Made by a program: the position numbers and the translations under genes
Part shown: in pieces, positions 40,773-48,528 of the stretch
Layout of the letters: the number at the start of each line of letters is the position of its first letter
Numbering within the stretch: the first letter of the stretch is position 1
Notes under the pieces: generated by a model
Databases searched by the model: none
Seen by the model: the letters and a program-made list of their open reading frames with translations, nothing else
Told to the model about the DNA's origin: nothing
From: Lachnospiraceae bacterium
Lineage (GTDB): Bacteria; Bacillota; Clostridia; Lachnospirales; Lachnospiraceae
Length of the DNA stretch: 64,000 nucleotides
Assembly: GCA_024682555.1 (NCBI GenBank)
Contig: JAIKZD010000032.1
Coordinates: 1 to 64,000, forward strand
Direction: 5' to 3'

Positions 40773-43589
40773 ATGGCAATACAGAAACAGACAGGATTGA
40801 TCATATCAAGATCGGGTAACGATGTAACGCTTGAATGGAAACCGGGGCAGGCTTATGACTCCCAGGAGGCATACTGGAATGTCCAGGGGAATAAAGTCAT
40901 TACCACATTATCGGGGGATGCTGCGAGCATTACATACACTATTCCACTTCAGGACTATTATCCGAATACAAAAACAAAGCTGCCATCTGTGCAGATATAT
41001 GTAAGGGGTTGTATTGATGGCAAATATAGTGCATGGGCATCCGCAACATATAAATTTCTTGTACCGAACAAACCGGTTGCAGTAAATGAAAGCCTGGTGT
41101 TTTCATGGGATGTTAATGATGATTATATCGTTGGCAAGGGAGATCCGTACATTTGTGATGTTGAATATCAGCGGGTCAACTCAACATCGGGAACTGAAAA
41201 AAAGGTTCAATGGCAAAACGGCGGATCCTCAAGTAATTTTGAAGATGTAACGGGACAGTCGAAATCCGGGACTCTGGCCTTTACTGAAACACCAAATATT
41301 GAATGGTTCCGTGTATGTGCCAGAGGGCTGAATGGTCAGAGCGCATGGGCATATGCCTGTCATATTGTTGGAGTTCCGTTTCAGGCAACCGGTGTCAGCG
41401 GTACGCTGTCCGGAACCAATATAACGGCAAAATGGACTCCGAAATCATCACCGGAAAAGCCGATCGAATATCAATACGTACAGTATTGTTTTGCTACACC
41501 GACAAGCGAGGATGCAAAGGGAATTCCGATATGTCCGGACGGTGTGACCTGGATAACGGCAGTAGACCATATAATTCCGACAGCTAAAACGCAATCGTTT
41601 TCCATGGGTCAGCGTCCGCCTGTTGATAAATGTGTATGGATCAGGATTGGAACAACATGGAAGAATGACACGATCCAGTCAGATCCGGTCTATGTCGGCA
41701 GCGGGCTATTGGTGTCACCCACTATAGTAAGTATCACGGTTGATGAGATTGCCAGGAATACAGTGATTGTTTTGTCTGATAACTCGACTGTCAGCCTGAC
41801 CAAAATAGCGGTCATTAATTCAACCAATAAGATACTTGCAACGGCCGCACACGGTACCACAACCATAACGGTTAATGAAATACCCACTCAGGAAGCACAG
41901 ATCGGTATAAAAGTTTATCAGGGAGCGTCTGCGGTTAAGCCGAATATGTATTCTGATAATGTATTCAGTACAGCGGGGGATGTACCTCTTGCACCTACAA
42001 ATGTAGTGGCAGTGGCGACCGAAAAAAACGGGGTCGTCTCACTGTCCTGGGATATTCCCTGGACAGATGCAACAGGAGCAGAGGTGTCATGGGCAGATCA
42101 TGATGATGCATGGATGAGCACGGAAGGCCCAAAGACATTTGCGATTGATCAAAGGGCAACTGAATGGAATATCGCAGGCCTTGTATCGGGTGTGGTCTAT
42201 TATTTCAGGGTAAGATTGAAAGACGCGGGAAATGTTTATTCGCCATATTCAGCAATGGCCACCCTGTCATTCGCATCGGCTCCGGGTAAACCGACTCTCA
42301 CGGCTTCAGCTGTGGCGGTTCAGCCGGGAGAAGCATTCCAGGTAGCCTGGACGTATGAGACCACAGATACCACAGAGCAGGCACTGGCGATAATATATGA
42401 CAACGGTGTCGAGCTGGCAAGAGTTGAAAACAATTCTCAGCGCATGAGCGTAGCTCCTGCATGGCTGTTTGGTTCAACTCATTCATTAACGGTACAGACA
42501 ACATCTGCATCCGGATGTATTTCGGCCATGTCCGATCCGGTCGTGATCAATGTTGCGGCAGCTCCGGTCATATCACCGATAGATGCTGCTATAACATCGG
42601 GAATCACAGACGGTGTTTTGACGGAAATGCCGATCATAATGACTGTAACAGGTGCAGGTGAAGGTGGTCAGACCATTATAAAGATCGAACGTTTGAAAGA
42701 TTATTTTGTTGAAAGACCGGATGGCTCCGTCACAGAAGGATATGACGGAGAGACGATATATGCGGTAGCTTATGGCGGCGACGGAGAGCTTGTTATTAAT
42801 CCCGAGGATCTGGTGGGGTCGTTTGATGATGGCGGAGAATACAGACTTACCGGAATAGTTCAGGATTCAATCGGGCAGAGTGCATCATCATTCCTTGATT
42901 TTTACGTAAATTGGGATCATCAGGCAGAAGCTCCGGGCGCAACTGTCATAGTGGATGAGACAGAGTTAATTGCGAAGATACAGGCGATCGCTCCGGCATC
43001 TTATGAAGCGGGGGATGTAGTTGATATATACAGATTATCGGCAGACGCTCCGGAGCTTATAGTTGAAGGCGGATCCTTCGGAAATACATATGTTGATCCG
43101 TATCCTGCATCGGGCGGTGGTTACAGATTTGTAGACCGAACAGCAAACGGGGATTATATAAGCGACGCGGGCGTGGCATGGACTGACCGGGAGTGTGATC
43201 TGATACTTAACGAGGTCATAATAGATTTTAACAATAACAGGTTAGCGTTACCGTATAACCTGAGGCTTGCTAATGACTGGATCAAGGATTTTGAGGAAAC
43301 CAGATATCTTAATGGCCATATCGCAGGTGACTGGAATGCCGGGGTATCGAGATCCATATCCATCAACACTGATATTCCAAGGGATGATAATGAAAACATA
43401 ATGATGAGGGAATTATCGAATTATGCGGGGATATGTCATGTAAGGACCCCTGATGGTTCGAGTTTTGCGGCAGATATACAGGTATCGGAGCAGAGCTCAT
43501 TTGATTCATATATCAGAAATTATGCCCTTAAGATCACAAGAGTCGATCCTGAAGGATTTGAAGGTGTAGACGAGGATAATTATGGTTAA
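40773..43589 (+). CDS. Tail tip protein with fibronectin type III-like domains
   Basis: A 938-residue beta-rich protein directly after the tape measure. Several fibronectin III-like modules are visible (for example VVSLSWDIPWTD...VYYFRVRLKDAGNVYSPYS near residues 420-495, and further ones at about 210-300 and 505-600). It takes the place of distal tail/host-range proteins. It overlaps the hub gene by eight bases. Confidence 0.75.
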   Translation: MAIQKQTGLIISRSGNDVTLEWKPGQAYDSQEAYWNVQGNKVITTLSGDAASITYTIPLQDYYPNTKTKLPSVQIYVRGCIDGKYSAWASATYKFLVPNKPVAVNESLVFSWDVNDDYIVGKGDPYICDVEYQRVNSTSGTEKKVQWQNGGSSSNFEDVTGQSKSGTLAFTETPNIEWFRVCARGLNGQSAWAYACHIVGVPFQATGVSGTLSGTNITAKWTPKSSPEKPIEYQYVQYCFATPTSEDAKGIPICPDGVTWITAVDHIIPTAKTQSFSMGQRPPVDKCVWIRIGTTWKNDTIQSDPVYVGSGLLVSPTIVSITVDEIARNTVIVLSDNSTVSLTKIAVINSTNKILATAAHGTTTITVNEIPTQEAQIGIKVYQGASAVKPNMYSDNVFSTAGDVPLAPTNVVAVATEKNGVVSLSWDIPWTDATGAEVSWADHDDAWMSTEGPKTFAIDQRATEWNIAGLVSGVVYYFRVRLKDAGNVYSPYSAMATLSFASAPGKPTLTASAVAVQPGEAFQVAWTYETTDTTEQALAIIYDNGVELARVENNSQRMSVAPAWLFGSTHSLTVQTTSASGCISAMSDPVVINVAAAPVISPIDAAITSGITDGVLTEMPIIMTVTGAGEGGQTIIKIERLKDYFVERPDGSVTEGYDGETIYAVAYGGDGELVINPEDLVGSFDDGGEYRLTGIVQDSIGQSASSFLDFYVNWDHQAEAPGATVIVDETELIAKIQAIAPASYEAGDVVDIYRLSADAPELIVEGGSFGNTYVDPYPASGGGYRFVDRTANGDYISDAGVAWTDRECDLILNEVIIDFNNNRLALPYNLRLANDWIKDFEETRYLNGHIAGDWNAGVSRSISINTDIPRDDNENIMMRELSNYAGICHVRTPDGSSFAADIQVSEQSSFDSYIRNYALKITRVDPEGFEGVDEDNYG

Positions 43590-44586
43590 TTGGAAAAATG
43601 GTTTTTCAGCAGCTTATTATGCGGCAAGAATAGATCCGAGGACCTGGACGGATACGGATGAGATCCCGATTATATCAGGGTCGATATCTCGCAAGGCAGA
43701 CTCTGATTTAATAGAAAGTGCGGATATCACGATCAATGCTGACATAGGTCCGGAAGAATGGGTAAGGATATATCTGATAGCGGAGCAGAGCGGCACCAAA
43801 CAGAGGGTGCCGCTTTTTACAGGGATCGTGTCAAGTCCGTCAAGGGATATAAATGGGAGCTCAGAAACAAGGCGCTTAGATTGTTATTCAGTGCTAAAGG
43901 TAGCCGATGATATTTTACTGCCGTTGGGATGGTTCGCCCCGGCCAGAACAAGCGGAGGGGAACTGATGAAGATACTTTTGTCAGATCTTCCGTGTCCGGT
44001 GGAACTTGATGAAGGATCCCCGACCATTATGTCGAGTTTTGTTGCCGGGGATTCTGATACAAAGCTGAGTGTCGCACAGGAAATAGCAAAGGCTATAAAC
44101 TGGCAGATAAAGATCAATGGTGACGGATCTGTTCGGATCTGTCCCAAACCGCTCACTATAAGCGGCACGTTTGACAATATTGAAAATGACATCATTGAGA
44201 CTCAGGTTAAAGATGAACAGGATATTTTCAGTGTTCCGAATGTACTCAGGGTGACTTTGGACGGGTCAGCAGCAACGGCAAGGGATGATGATCCTGATTC
44301 GGTATTTTCGACTGTGAACAGAGGTCGTGAAGTATGGATGCAGGAAGAAGCAAAGCTTGCGGCAGGCGAAAGCCTTGGCGAATATGCCTTCAGGAGGCTG
44401 AAGGAATTGCAGAGTCCGGCTAGGAAGATAGATTACACGAGACGGTTTCAACCTGATGTTAATGTCAATGATTTGGTATCCATAGTGTATCCGAAACAGG
44501 CCATCGGAGATGTGTTCAGGGTAACAGCCCAGAGCATAACGTTATCACATGGAGCAAGAGTAAAAGAAGAGGTAATAAATGAGTAG
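43582..44586 (+). CDS. Tail hub / baseplate protein
   Basis: A 334-residue protein resembling tail hub proteins of the gp27/gpD class in Bacillota siphophages: strand-rich start (ISGSISRKADSDLIESADITIN), a central LDCYSVLKVADDILLP and VAQEIAKAINWQI. It would form the ring joining tube and tip fibres. It overlaps the following fibre gene by eight bases. Confidence 0.68.
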   Translation: MVNWKNGFSAAYYAARIDPRTWTDTDEIPIISGSISRKADSDLIESADITINADIGPEEWVRIYLIAEQSGTKQRVPLFTGIVSSPSRDINGSSETRRLDCYSVLKVADDILLPLGWFAPARTSGGELMKILLSDLPCPVELDEGSPTIMSSFVAGDSDTKLSVAQEIAKAINWQIKINGDGSVRICPKPLTISGTFDNIENDIIETQVKDEQDIFSVPNVLRVTLDGSAATARDDDPDSVFSTVNRGREVWMQEEAKLAAGESLGEYAFRRLKELQSPARKIDYTRRFQPDVNVNDLVSIVYPKQAIGDVFRVTAQSITLSHGARVKEEVINE

Positions 44587-45802
44587 TCAGCAGGAACTGA
44601 TCAACGCAATAAATGCTATATCCGGGAAAAAGAATACTTCATTCGATACACCTGCGACAGTTATAAGAGTTGAAGGTGATACCGTCTGGGTGCATATAGA
44701 TGGCGGAGCGGATGAAACCCCTGTCCAGAAGACTATTAACTGTGAGCAAGGCGAGACCGTGCAGGTCAGGATCAGTAATGGTTCAGCGTTTCTTGTCGGA
44801 AATGCTTCAGCTCCTCCGACAGATGACAAGACGGCGAATGTGGCTCATTTTGTGGCGGAACAGGCGGACGAAAAAGCAACGGAAGCCATCAAGAGTGTTG
44901 GTGCTATTGCGCAGACGGTTGAGGGCAAGGTTGATTCAGGCGATTCGAATATTACCGATATATCTTCGACGATGTATCAAGACGCTTATGGAGTCAATAT
45001 ATATAACGATACGCTCATGGTCGGAGATAGCTATGCTCATATAGACGGCGACTCGTTTGATATAAAGCAGGCGACGACGGCAGGGCAGATTGATAATACA
45101 AACGATCCTGTTGTTGCGAGTTTCGGTGCAAATGAGTCTTTTATCCAATCAACAGAAGGCGCGGATGAGACTAGACTGGTAATGGCATCCGACAAGATGA
45201 TGATTCAAAAGAAAATTCAAAACGGCTTAAATGTCGATTGGAATGGATGGAAAATAGACAAAGACAAAATAGGAACGACAGGATATCTCGATTCTTATCG
45301 CATCCAACTGGAAAAAAATATACCCCGAATATTTTTAGGTCCTGCTAATACATCGCAAAACAGAAGTACCATGAATATATATAGCAGTTGGATTGAATCA
45401 TATAATTATGATCCTGATGAAGAATGGTCTAAACGTGCTTCATACAGTTCGGCTAGAATAGGATTAGAAAAATATTCAAACTCTGAACTAGTAGAATATG
45501 TGATGTTAGAGGATGGAGATATAAAAATTACGGGCGATGTTTATGCTTATGGGGAGATAAGTGCGGCGGGCTGGGGGAGGTTATATAAAAAAACCCCGAC
45601 AGTTCTCTCTAGTCCCACAATATCCGCCTCGGCCACTTCATATACGTTTACGGATGATGCGATTACGGCAGATTCGGTCATTGACATATACGATTCGATT
45701 TTTAGTTTCAACGCAACAAATGCTGTTGTGGTCGATGGGAGCTGCACGATCACATTCCCGGCGCAGAGCGCAGCTCATAAAATCAAGTTATTTGTTTACT
45801 AA
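44579..45802 (+). CDS. Tail fibre / receptor-binding protein
   Basis: A 407-residue protein with an N-terminal OB-like domain (TVIRVEGDTVWVHIDGGADETP), a central region of repeated strand-turn units and a C-terminal beta domain (TYTFTDDAITADSVIDIYDS), a form common for receptor-binding fibres of gut Bacillota phages. Host-range determination is inferred. Confidence 0.65.
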   Translation: MSSQQELINAINAISGKKNTSFDTPATVIRVEGDTVWVHIDGGADETPVQKTINCEQGETVQVRISNGSAFLVGNASAPPTDDKTANVAHFVAEQADEKATEAIKSVGAIAQTVEGKVDSGDSNITDISSTMYQDAYGVNIYNDTLMVGDSYAHIDGDSFDIKQATTAGQIDNTNDPVVASFGANESFIQSTEGADETRLVMASDKMMIQKKIQNGLNVDWNGWKIDKDKIGTTGYLDSYRIQLEKNIPRIFLGPANTSQNRSTMNIYSSWIESYNYDPDEEWSKRASYSSARIGLEKYSNSELVEYVMLEDGDIKITGDVYAYGEISAAGWGRLYKKTPTVLSSPTISASATSYTFTDDAITADSVIDIYDSIFSFNATNAVVVDGSCTITFPAQSAAHKIKLFVY

Positions 45803-45817
45803 TGAAGGGAGGACAAC

Positions 45818-45910
45818 ATGGAACAGAAGTTTTTTGTGGCAAGGGCATACCGATACAAGGACAGCGGCTCATGGGAGTATAAAAATGAAGAAGAAAGCGA
45901 GGCAGAATAA
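45818..45910 (+). CDS. Small tail-region protein, 30 residues
   Basis: The ORF has a strong AGGGAGG site and overlaps the next gene by one base (TAATGG). The peptide MEQKFFVARAYRYKDSGSWE is followed by an acidic tail. The function is unknown. Confidence 0.5.
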   Translation: MEQKFFVARAYRYKDSGSWEYKNEEESEAE

Positions 45911-46311
45911 TGGCTTTTTTTAGAGCGACGATAGGTAATGGAGGCGGTGGCCAGATGGTTGAGACCGTACTTTGGACCAACAACAATCCATCTCCTGCAA
46001 CTGGATTTGCGGCCCAGGCTGCGCCTTTATCAGATGACATAAATAATTATGATTTTATTTGTGTGGAATATGCAAGGGTATACAGTGCTCTTTCTGATAA
46101 GGCAAAAGTATATTGGAAAGTAAGTGATTATAAATCGTTCCGCAATGCATCGGGTATATGTGGTGCTATTACTCTACATAATCAGCACAGGAATTTCTAT
46201 TATGACAATGATACTCAGGCTCACTTCGCACACAATTACGTGGTAAATGGAACACAAACGGTGAATCAATTCAACATTCCGTTATGTATTTATGGTTGTA
46301 AAGTTTCATAA
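45910..46311 (+). CDS. Hypothetical tail-fibre-associated protein
   Basis: A 133-residue beta-rich protein with a Gly-rich start (RATIGNGGGGQMVETVLWTN), following the fibre gene. Short beta-sandwich proteins of this type often decorate fibres in clostridial phages. No family is assigned. Confidence 0.55.
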   Translation: MAFFRATIGNGGGGQMVETVLWTNNNPSPATGFAAQAAPLSDDINNYDFICVEYARVYSALSDKAKVYWKVSDYKSFRNASGICGAITLHNQHRNFYYDNDTQAHFAHNYVVNGTQTVNQFNIPLCIYGCKVS

Positions 46312-46325
46312 GGGAGGTGATTAAC

Positions 46326-46661
46326 TTGGAGACTTTTGTAGCAATAGTATCAGTTATAGTTCCTTCGGTGATCACTCTGATAGGGTGCATGATAAACAAT
46401 AATGTCACACGAACTAAGGAACAGCATCAGATTGAGATGCAAATAGCTGCGGTAAATGCGAAGATAGAGATGCAGATAGCTGCGGTAAATGCGAACTACG
46501 ATAAAAGCACAGCTCTTATACGGGCTAACATAGAAGAACTTTCGGACAAGGTGAACAAGCACAATAACGTTATCGAAAGAACGTATAAGTGTGAGGATCG
46601 CCTGAACATCGTTGAACACGATATCAGGGATATCAGGAAGGACATTGATGATGGGAAGTGA
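46326..46661 (+). CDS. Membrane-anchored coiled-coil protein of the lysis module
   Basis: The product is 111 residues from a TTG eight bases after GGGAGG. One membrane segment (FVAIVSVIVPSVITLIGCMI) is followed by a coiled coil. An 11-residue unit IEMQIAAVNAN/K is duplicated in tandem (DNA 46431-46496). Similar XhlA-like proteins sit beside holins. Confidence 0.6.
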   Translation: METFVAIVSVIVPSVITLIGCMINNNVTRTKEQHQIEMQIAAVNAKIEMQIAAVNANYDKSTALIRANIEELSDKVNKHNNVIERTYKCEDRLNIVEHDIRDIRKDIDDGK

Positions 46662-46755
46662 ATTGTGGTACCTGTTTGTTTCGACTTTTGTGATCATGGG
46701 GCTTTGTGATATAGCCCTTTTTTTAGTTGAGTATCTGGGTGAGAAAGGAGATTGA
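46648..46755 (+). CDS. Tiny membrane protein of the lysis module
   Basis: A 35-residue peptide with one hydrophobic helix (LWYLFVSTFVIMGLCDIALFLV). It overlaps the previous gene by 14 bases and ends one base before the holin start. It may be a holin accessory or antiholin. Confidence 0.5.
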   Translation: MMGSELWYLFVSTFVIMGLCDIALFLVEYLGEKGD

Positions 46756-46756
46756 A

Positions 46757-46987
46757 ATGGAAAAATTTAAAAGCAGAAAATTTTTAATGTGTCTGGCAGC
46801 AGCTTTGGCATCGATCGGGGCAAGCATCGCAGGGCTGGCCACGGCAAATGAGAAGGTAGCCACGGTCGGAATAGTATGTACCATTATTTCATCCGCAATT
46901 TATGCCTTCTGTGAAGCATGGGTGGATTCTTCCAGTGCAAAAGCGAACACCACACATATAGAAAGCACCACAAAGAGTGAGGGTTAA
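46757..46987 (+). CDS. Phage holin
   Basis: A 76-residue protein with two hydrophobic segments (about 9-27 and 34-52) and a polar C-terminal tail, typical of small clostridial phage holins, and directly before the endolysin. The ATG at 46757 follows AAAGGAG. It permeabilises the membrane to time lysis. Confidence 0.82.
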   Translation: MEKFKSRKFLMCLAAALASIGASIAGLATANEKVATVGIVCTIISSAIYAFCEAWVDSSSAKANTTHIESTTKSEG

Positions 46988-46990
46988 CAT

Positions 46991-47707
46991 ATGGCAACAC
47001 AGTTAGAGCAGGTGGCTTTCATCAAAGAGATTGCTCCTCATGCTCAGATGGGTTACAAAACGATCGGAAAGGTTCTTCCCTCCGTCTGCATAGGCATGGC
47101 TTGTGTAGAATCAGGCTATGGTACTTCCAAGACTATGAGGAATCATAATGCTTTTTTCGGCCAGAAGGTCGGATCCGGGAAGACGGCAACAAAATATTGG
47201 CAGGGAGCCTTTTATACCTCCAAAACAAAGGAGGAATATACTGTAGGAACACATACGGTCATCACTTCTGCTTTCAGGGCGTATCCGTCAATGCAGATGT
47301 CAGTATTCAATTATTATGAGCTTCTGAATACATCTCTGTATAAAAGGGTGCAGGCAAATGTACCATATTCCATGCAGATGCAACAGATAAAGCTTTGTGG
47401 ATATATGACAAGCTCCACGGAAGTGAATTCCGTAGTAAAGATCATAGAGAGATTTGGCCTGACCCGGTATGATCATGATCAGGTTGTTCCGGCATTGCTT
47501 CCGACATATCCGGAAATCAGGTTTGGATCCACAGGTCCATATGTCATAGCCTGGCAGACTTATCTCAACCTGCATGGAGCATATCTGACTGTAGATGGAA
47601 TATTCGGATCAAAAACACTTGATGCCGTCAAAAAATGGGAAACGAAACAGGGCTTCTATCCGGATGGTATCATCTCAACCGAGGAATGGAAGATTGCTGC
47701 GGCATAG
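46991..47707 (+). CDS. Endolysin: GH73 glucosaminidase with peptidoglycan-binding domain
   Basis: A 238-residue lysis enzyme. The N-terminal glucosaminidase domain carries the catalytic Glu40 in MACVESGYGTS and the HNAFFGQKVG motif; the C-terminal part (about 170-238, GSTGPYVIAWQTYLNLHG...VDGIFGSKTLDAVKKWE) is a type 1 peptidoglycan-binding domain. There is no signal peptide, in agreement with holin-dependent release. It is the last prophage gene, 77 bp before attR. Confidence 0.93.
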   Translation: MATQLEQVAFIKEIAPHAQMGYKTIGKVLPSVCIGMACVESGYGTSKTMRNHNAFFGQKVGSGKTATKYWQGAFYTSKTKEEYTVGTHTVITSAFRAYPSMQMSVFNYYELLNTSLYKRVQANVPYSMQMQQIKLCGYMTSSTEVNSVVKIIERFGLTRYDHDQVVPALLPTYPEIRFGSTGPYVIAWQTYLNLHGAYLTVDGIFGSKTLDAVKKWETKQGFYPDGIISTEEWKIAAA

Positions 47708-47784
47708 ACTTTTTTTCTTTTTTTTTCCGTGCCCCTGCCCGTGCCCTGACCGCGGAAAACCGCATATTTACTGCAAACGTATAG

Positions 47785-47852
47785 TGACTTTTAATCAAGT
47801 TGTCGCGGGTTCGATTCCCGCGTGTCTCACGAATCAGAAAACCCCGCAAATA
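47785..47852 (+). repeat. attR core, 68-bp direct repeat
   Basis: These bases are identical to 14746-14813. They contain only the tRNA-Lys 3' part; the 5' half here is phage sequence, so no tRNA is made. The sequence right of it is coding remnant, not normal chromosome. Confidence 0.95.
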
Positions 47853-47853
47853 T

Positions 47854-47958
47854 GATACCGAATTTTTTGCAGAATGCTTCGCAAATAGTCAGCTCGGCGA
47901 GCCGAACGTTTTAGGGCAAGCAATGAACCAATGGTTGGAAAGCAGAGGGTATCAATGA
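47854..47958 (+). pseudogene. C-terminal stub of a second MuF-type head protein
   Basis: The frame from the att boundary to TGA encodes ...YDTEFFAECFANSQLGEP... and ends LESRGYQ. The EFFAECFAN-x-NxLGxAM pattern is the usual end of phage MuF proteins with a zincin-like C-terminal domain. No start exists; the gene is cut exactly at the att core. The end is unrelated to that of the intact MuF at 29893, so two different toxin-type tails occur side by side. Confidence 0.65.
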
Positions 47959-48137
47959 ATAAGCCGTATTTTATGACAAACAAGTCATGGTATGTAACAA
48001 TACCGCCAAAGAAAAGAATACCAGAGCACCCCGATATCGATATAGCACTAACAAGAAAAGCCGAAGATGACATATACCTTGGCGAAGGGGAATGTATAAG
48101 GCTGAAACAAATATATGACACAATAGACGAAGGATAA
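47955..48137 (+). CDS. Small protein after the MuF stub
   Basis: A 60-residue ORF overlapping the stub stop (CAATGA) exactly as the 31211 gene overlaps its MuF. The sequence (WYVTIPPKKRIPEHPDIDIAL...) differs from the 31211 product except for the starting MNK. A MuF-linked accessory or immunity protein is possible; the start has no strong independent ribosome site. Confidence 0.45.
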   Translation: MNKPYFMTNKSWYVTIPPKKRIPEHPDIDIALTRKAEDDIYLGEGECIRLKQIYDTIDEG

Positions 48138-48164
48138 AGCATCGGAGCCCCCGGTGCTTTTATT
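48137..48164 (+). terminator. Hairpin homologous to the one at 31408-31434
   Basis: AAAGCATCGGAGCCCCCGGTGC has the same stem and TTTTATTATGC tail as the prophage hairpin. It shows that this remnant came from a related phage. Confidence 0.65.
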
Positions 48165-48187
48165 ATGCAAAAAAGGAGAAGAATAAC

Positions 48188-48394
48188 ATGAGATGTGCAT
48201 TAAGTTTTGAAGAAAACAATGAAATAAGCCGTTACCGGCTTTCAGGGATTTGGGGTGTCAAACTTCCGAATATGTCAGAAAATACGGGGTTTAACGGTTC
48301 ATACTTACATAGTTATCGGTTTCGGATCAAAAGGCTCAGACCAGAAAAACGTGGTTTTGAGGCTTGTATACTTTTAGTATGTACAGGATTTTAA
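48188..48394 (+). pseudogene. Truncated MRCALS-family phage gene
   Basis: The ORF begins with a strong AAAGGAG site and MRCALSFEENNEISRYRLSG, matching the start of the 31733 product (MRCALSYDKNKDLIDQKLSA). After about 20 codons homology ends and the remaining 48 codons look like random read-through. The gene is broken by a deletion. Confidence 0.55.
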
Positions 48395-48415
48395 AAGCCC
48401 ATGGTATAATATCAT
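48364..48415 (+). repeat. Imperfect 52-bp direct repeat, left copy (promoter-like)
   Basis: TTGTATACTTTTAG-T-ATGTA... and GTATAAT align without gaps to 55041-55092 with roughly 37 of 52 identities. It contains a TATAAT and lies about 120 bp before the giant secreted-protein gene, so it is a promoter candidate for it. Confidence 0.55.
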
Positions 48416-48528
48416 AAGGCCCGGTATGCAGGCAGGGAAAAAAGATGCGGTCCGGTCCGGTTTTGAATGTAATGAAGTTGCGATTTTTCAGGGAGTGTTA
48501 GCACCAGACGATAACAGGAGGACACGGA

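Larger units (their letters stand above)
14746..47852. mobile_element. Complete-looking siphovirus-type prophage in tRNA-Lys
   Basis: About 33.1 kb lie between two perfect 68-bp repeats. The content is modular: integration and lysogeny genes leftward, early replication genes rightward, then late control, packaging, head, tail and lysis. An HNH gene next to the small terminase and a GC-rich palindromic region point to cos packaging. All essential structural genes (terminases, portal, capsid, tape measure, holin, endolysin) are open, so it could be inducible; that is inferred, not shown. Confidence 0.93.

Noticed and set aside
37955..43589. Tape measure and tail tip proteins both being exactly 938 residues, as a sign of duplication
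   Set aside because: The sequences share no similarity (helical and Ala/Gly-rich versus fibronectin-like); the equal length is a coincidence.
40773..46311. Diversity-generating retroelement acting on the fibre genes
   Set aside because: No reverse transcriptase gene and no template/variable repeat pair were seen in the tail region.
47595..47855. 86-codon ORF running from the endolysin gene across attR
   Set aside because: It is a shadow of the endolysin frame with low-complexity Phe/Pro sequence and crosses the att core, so it is not a gene.
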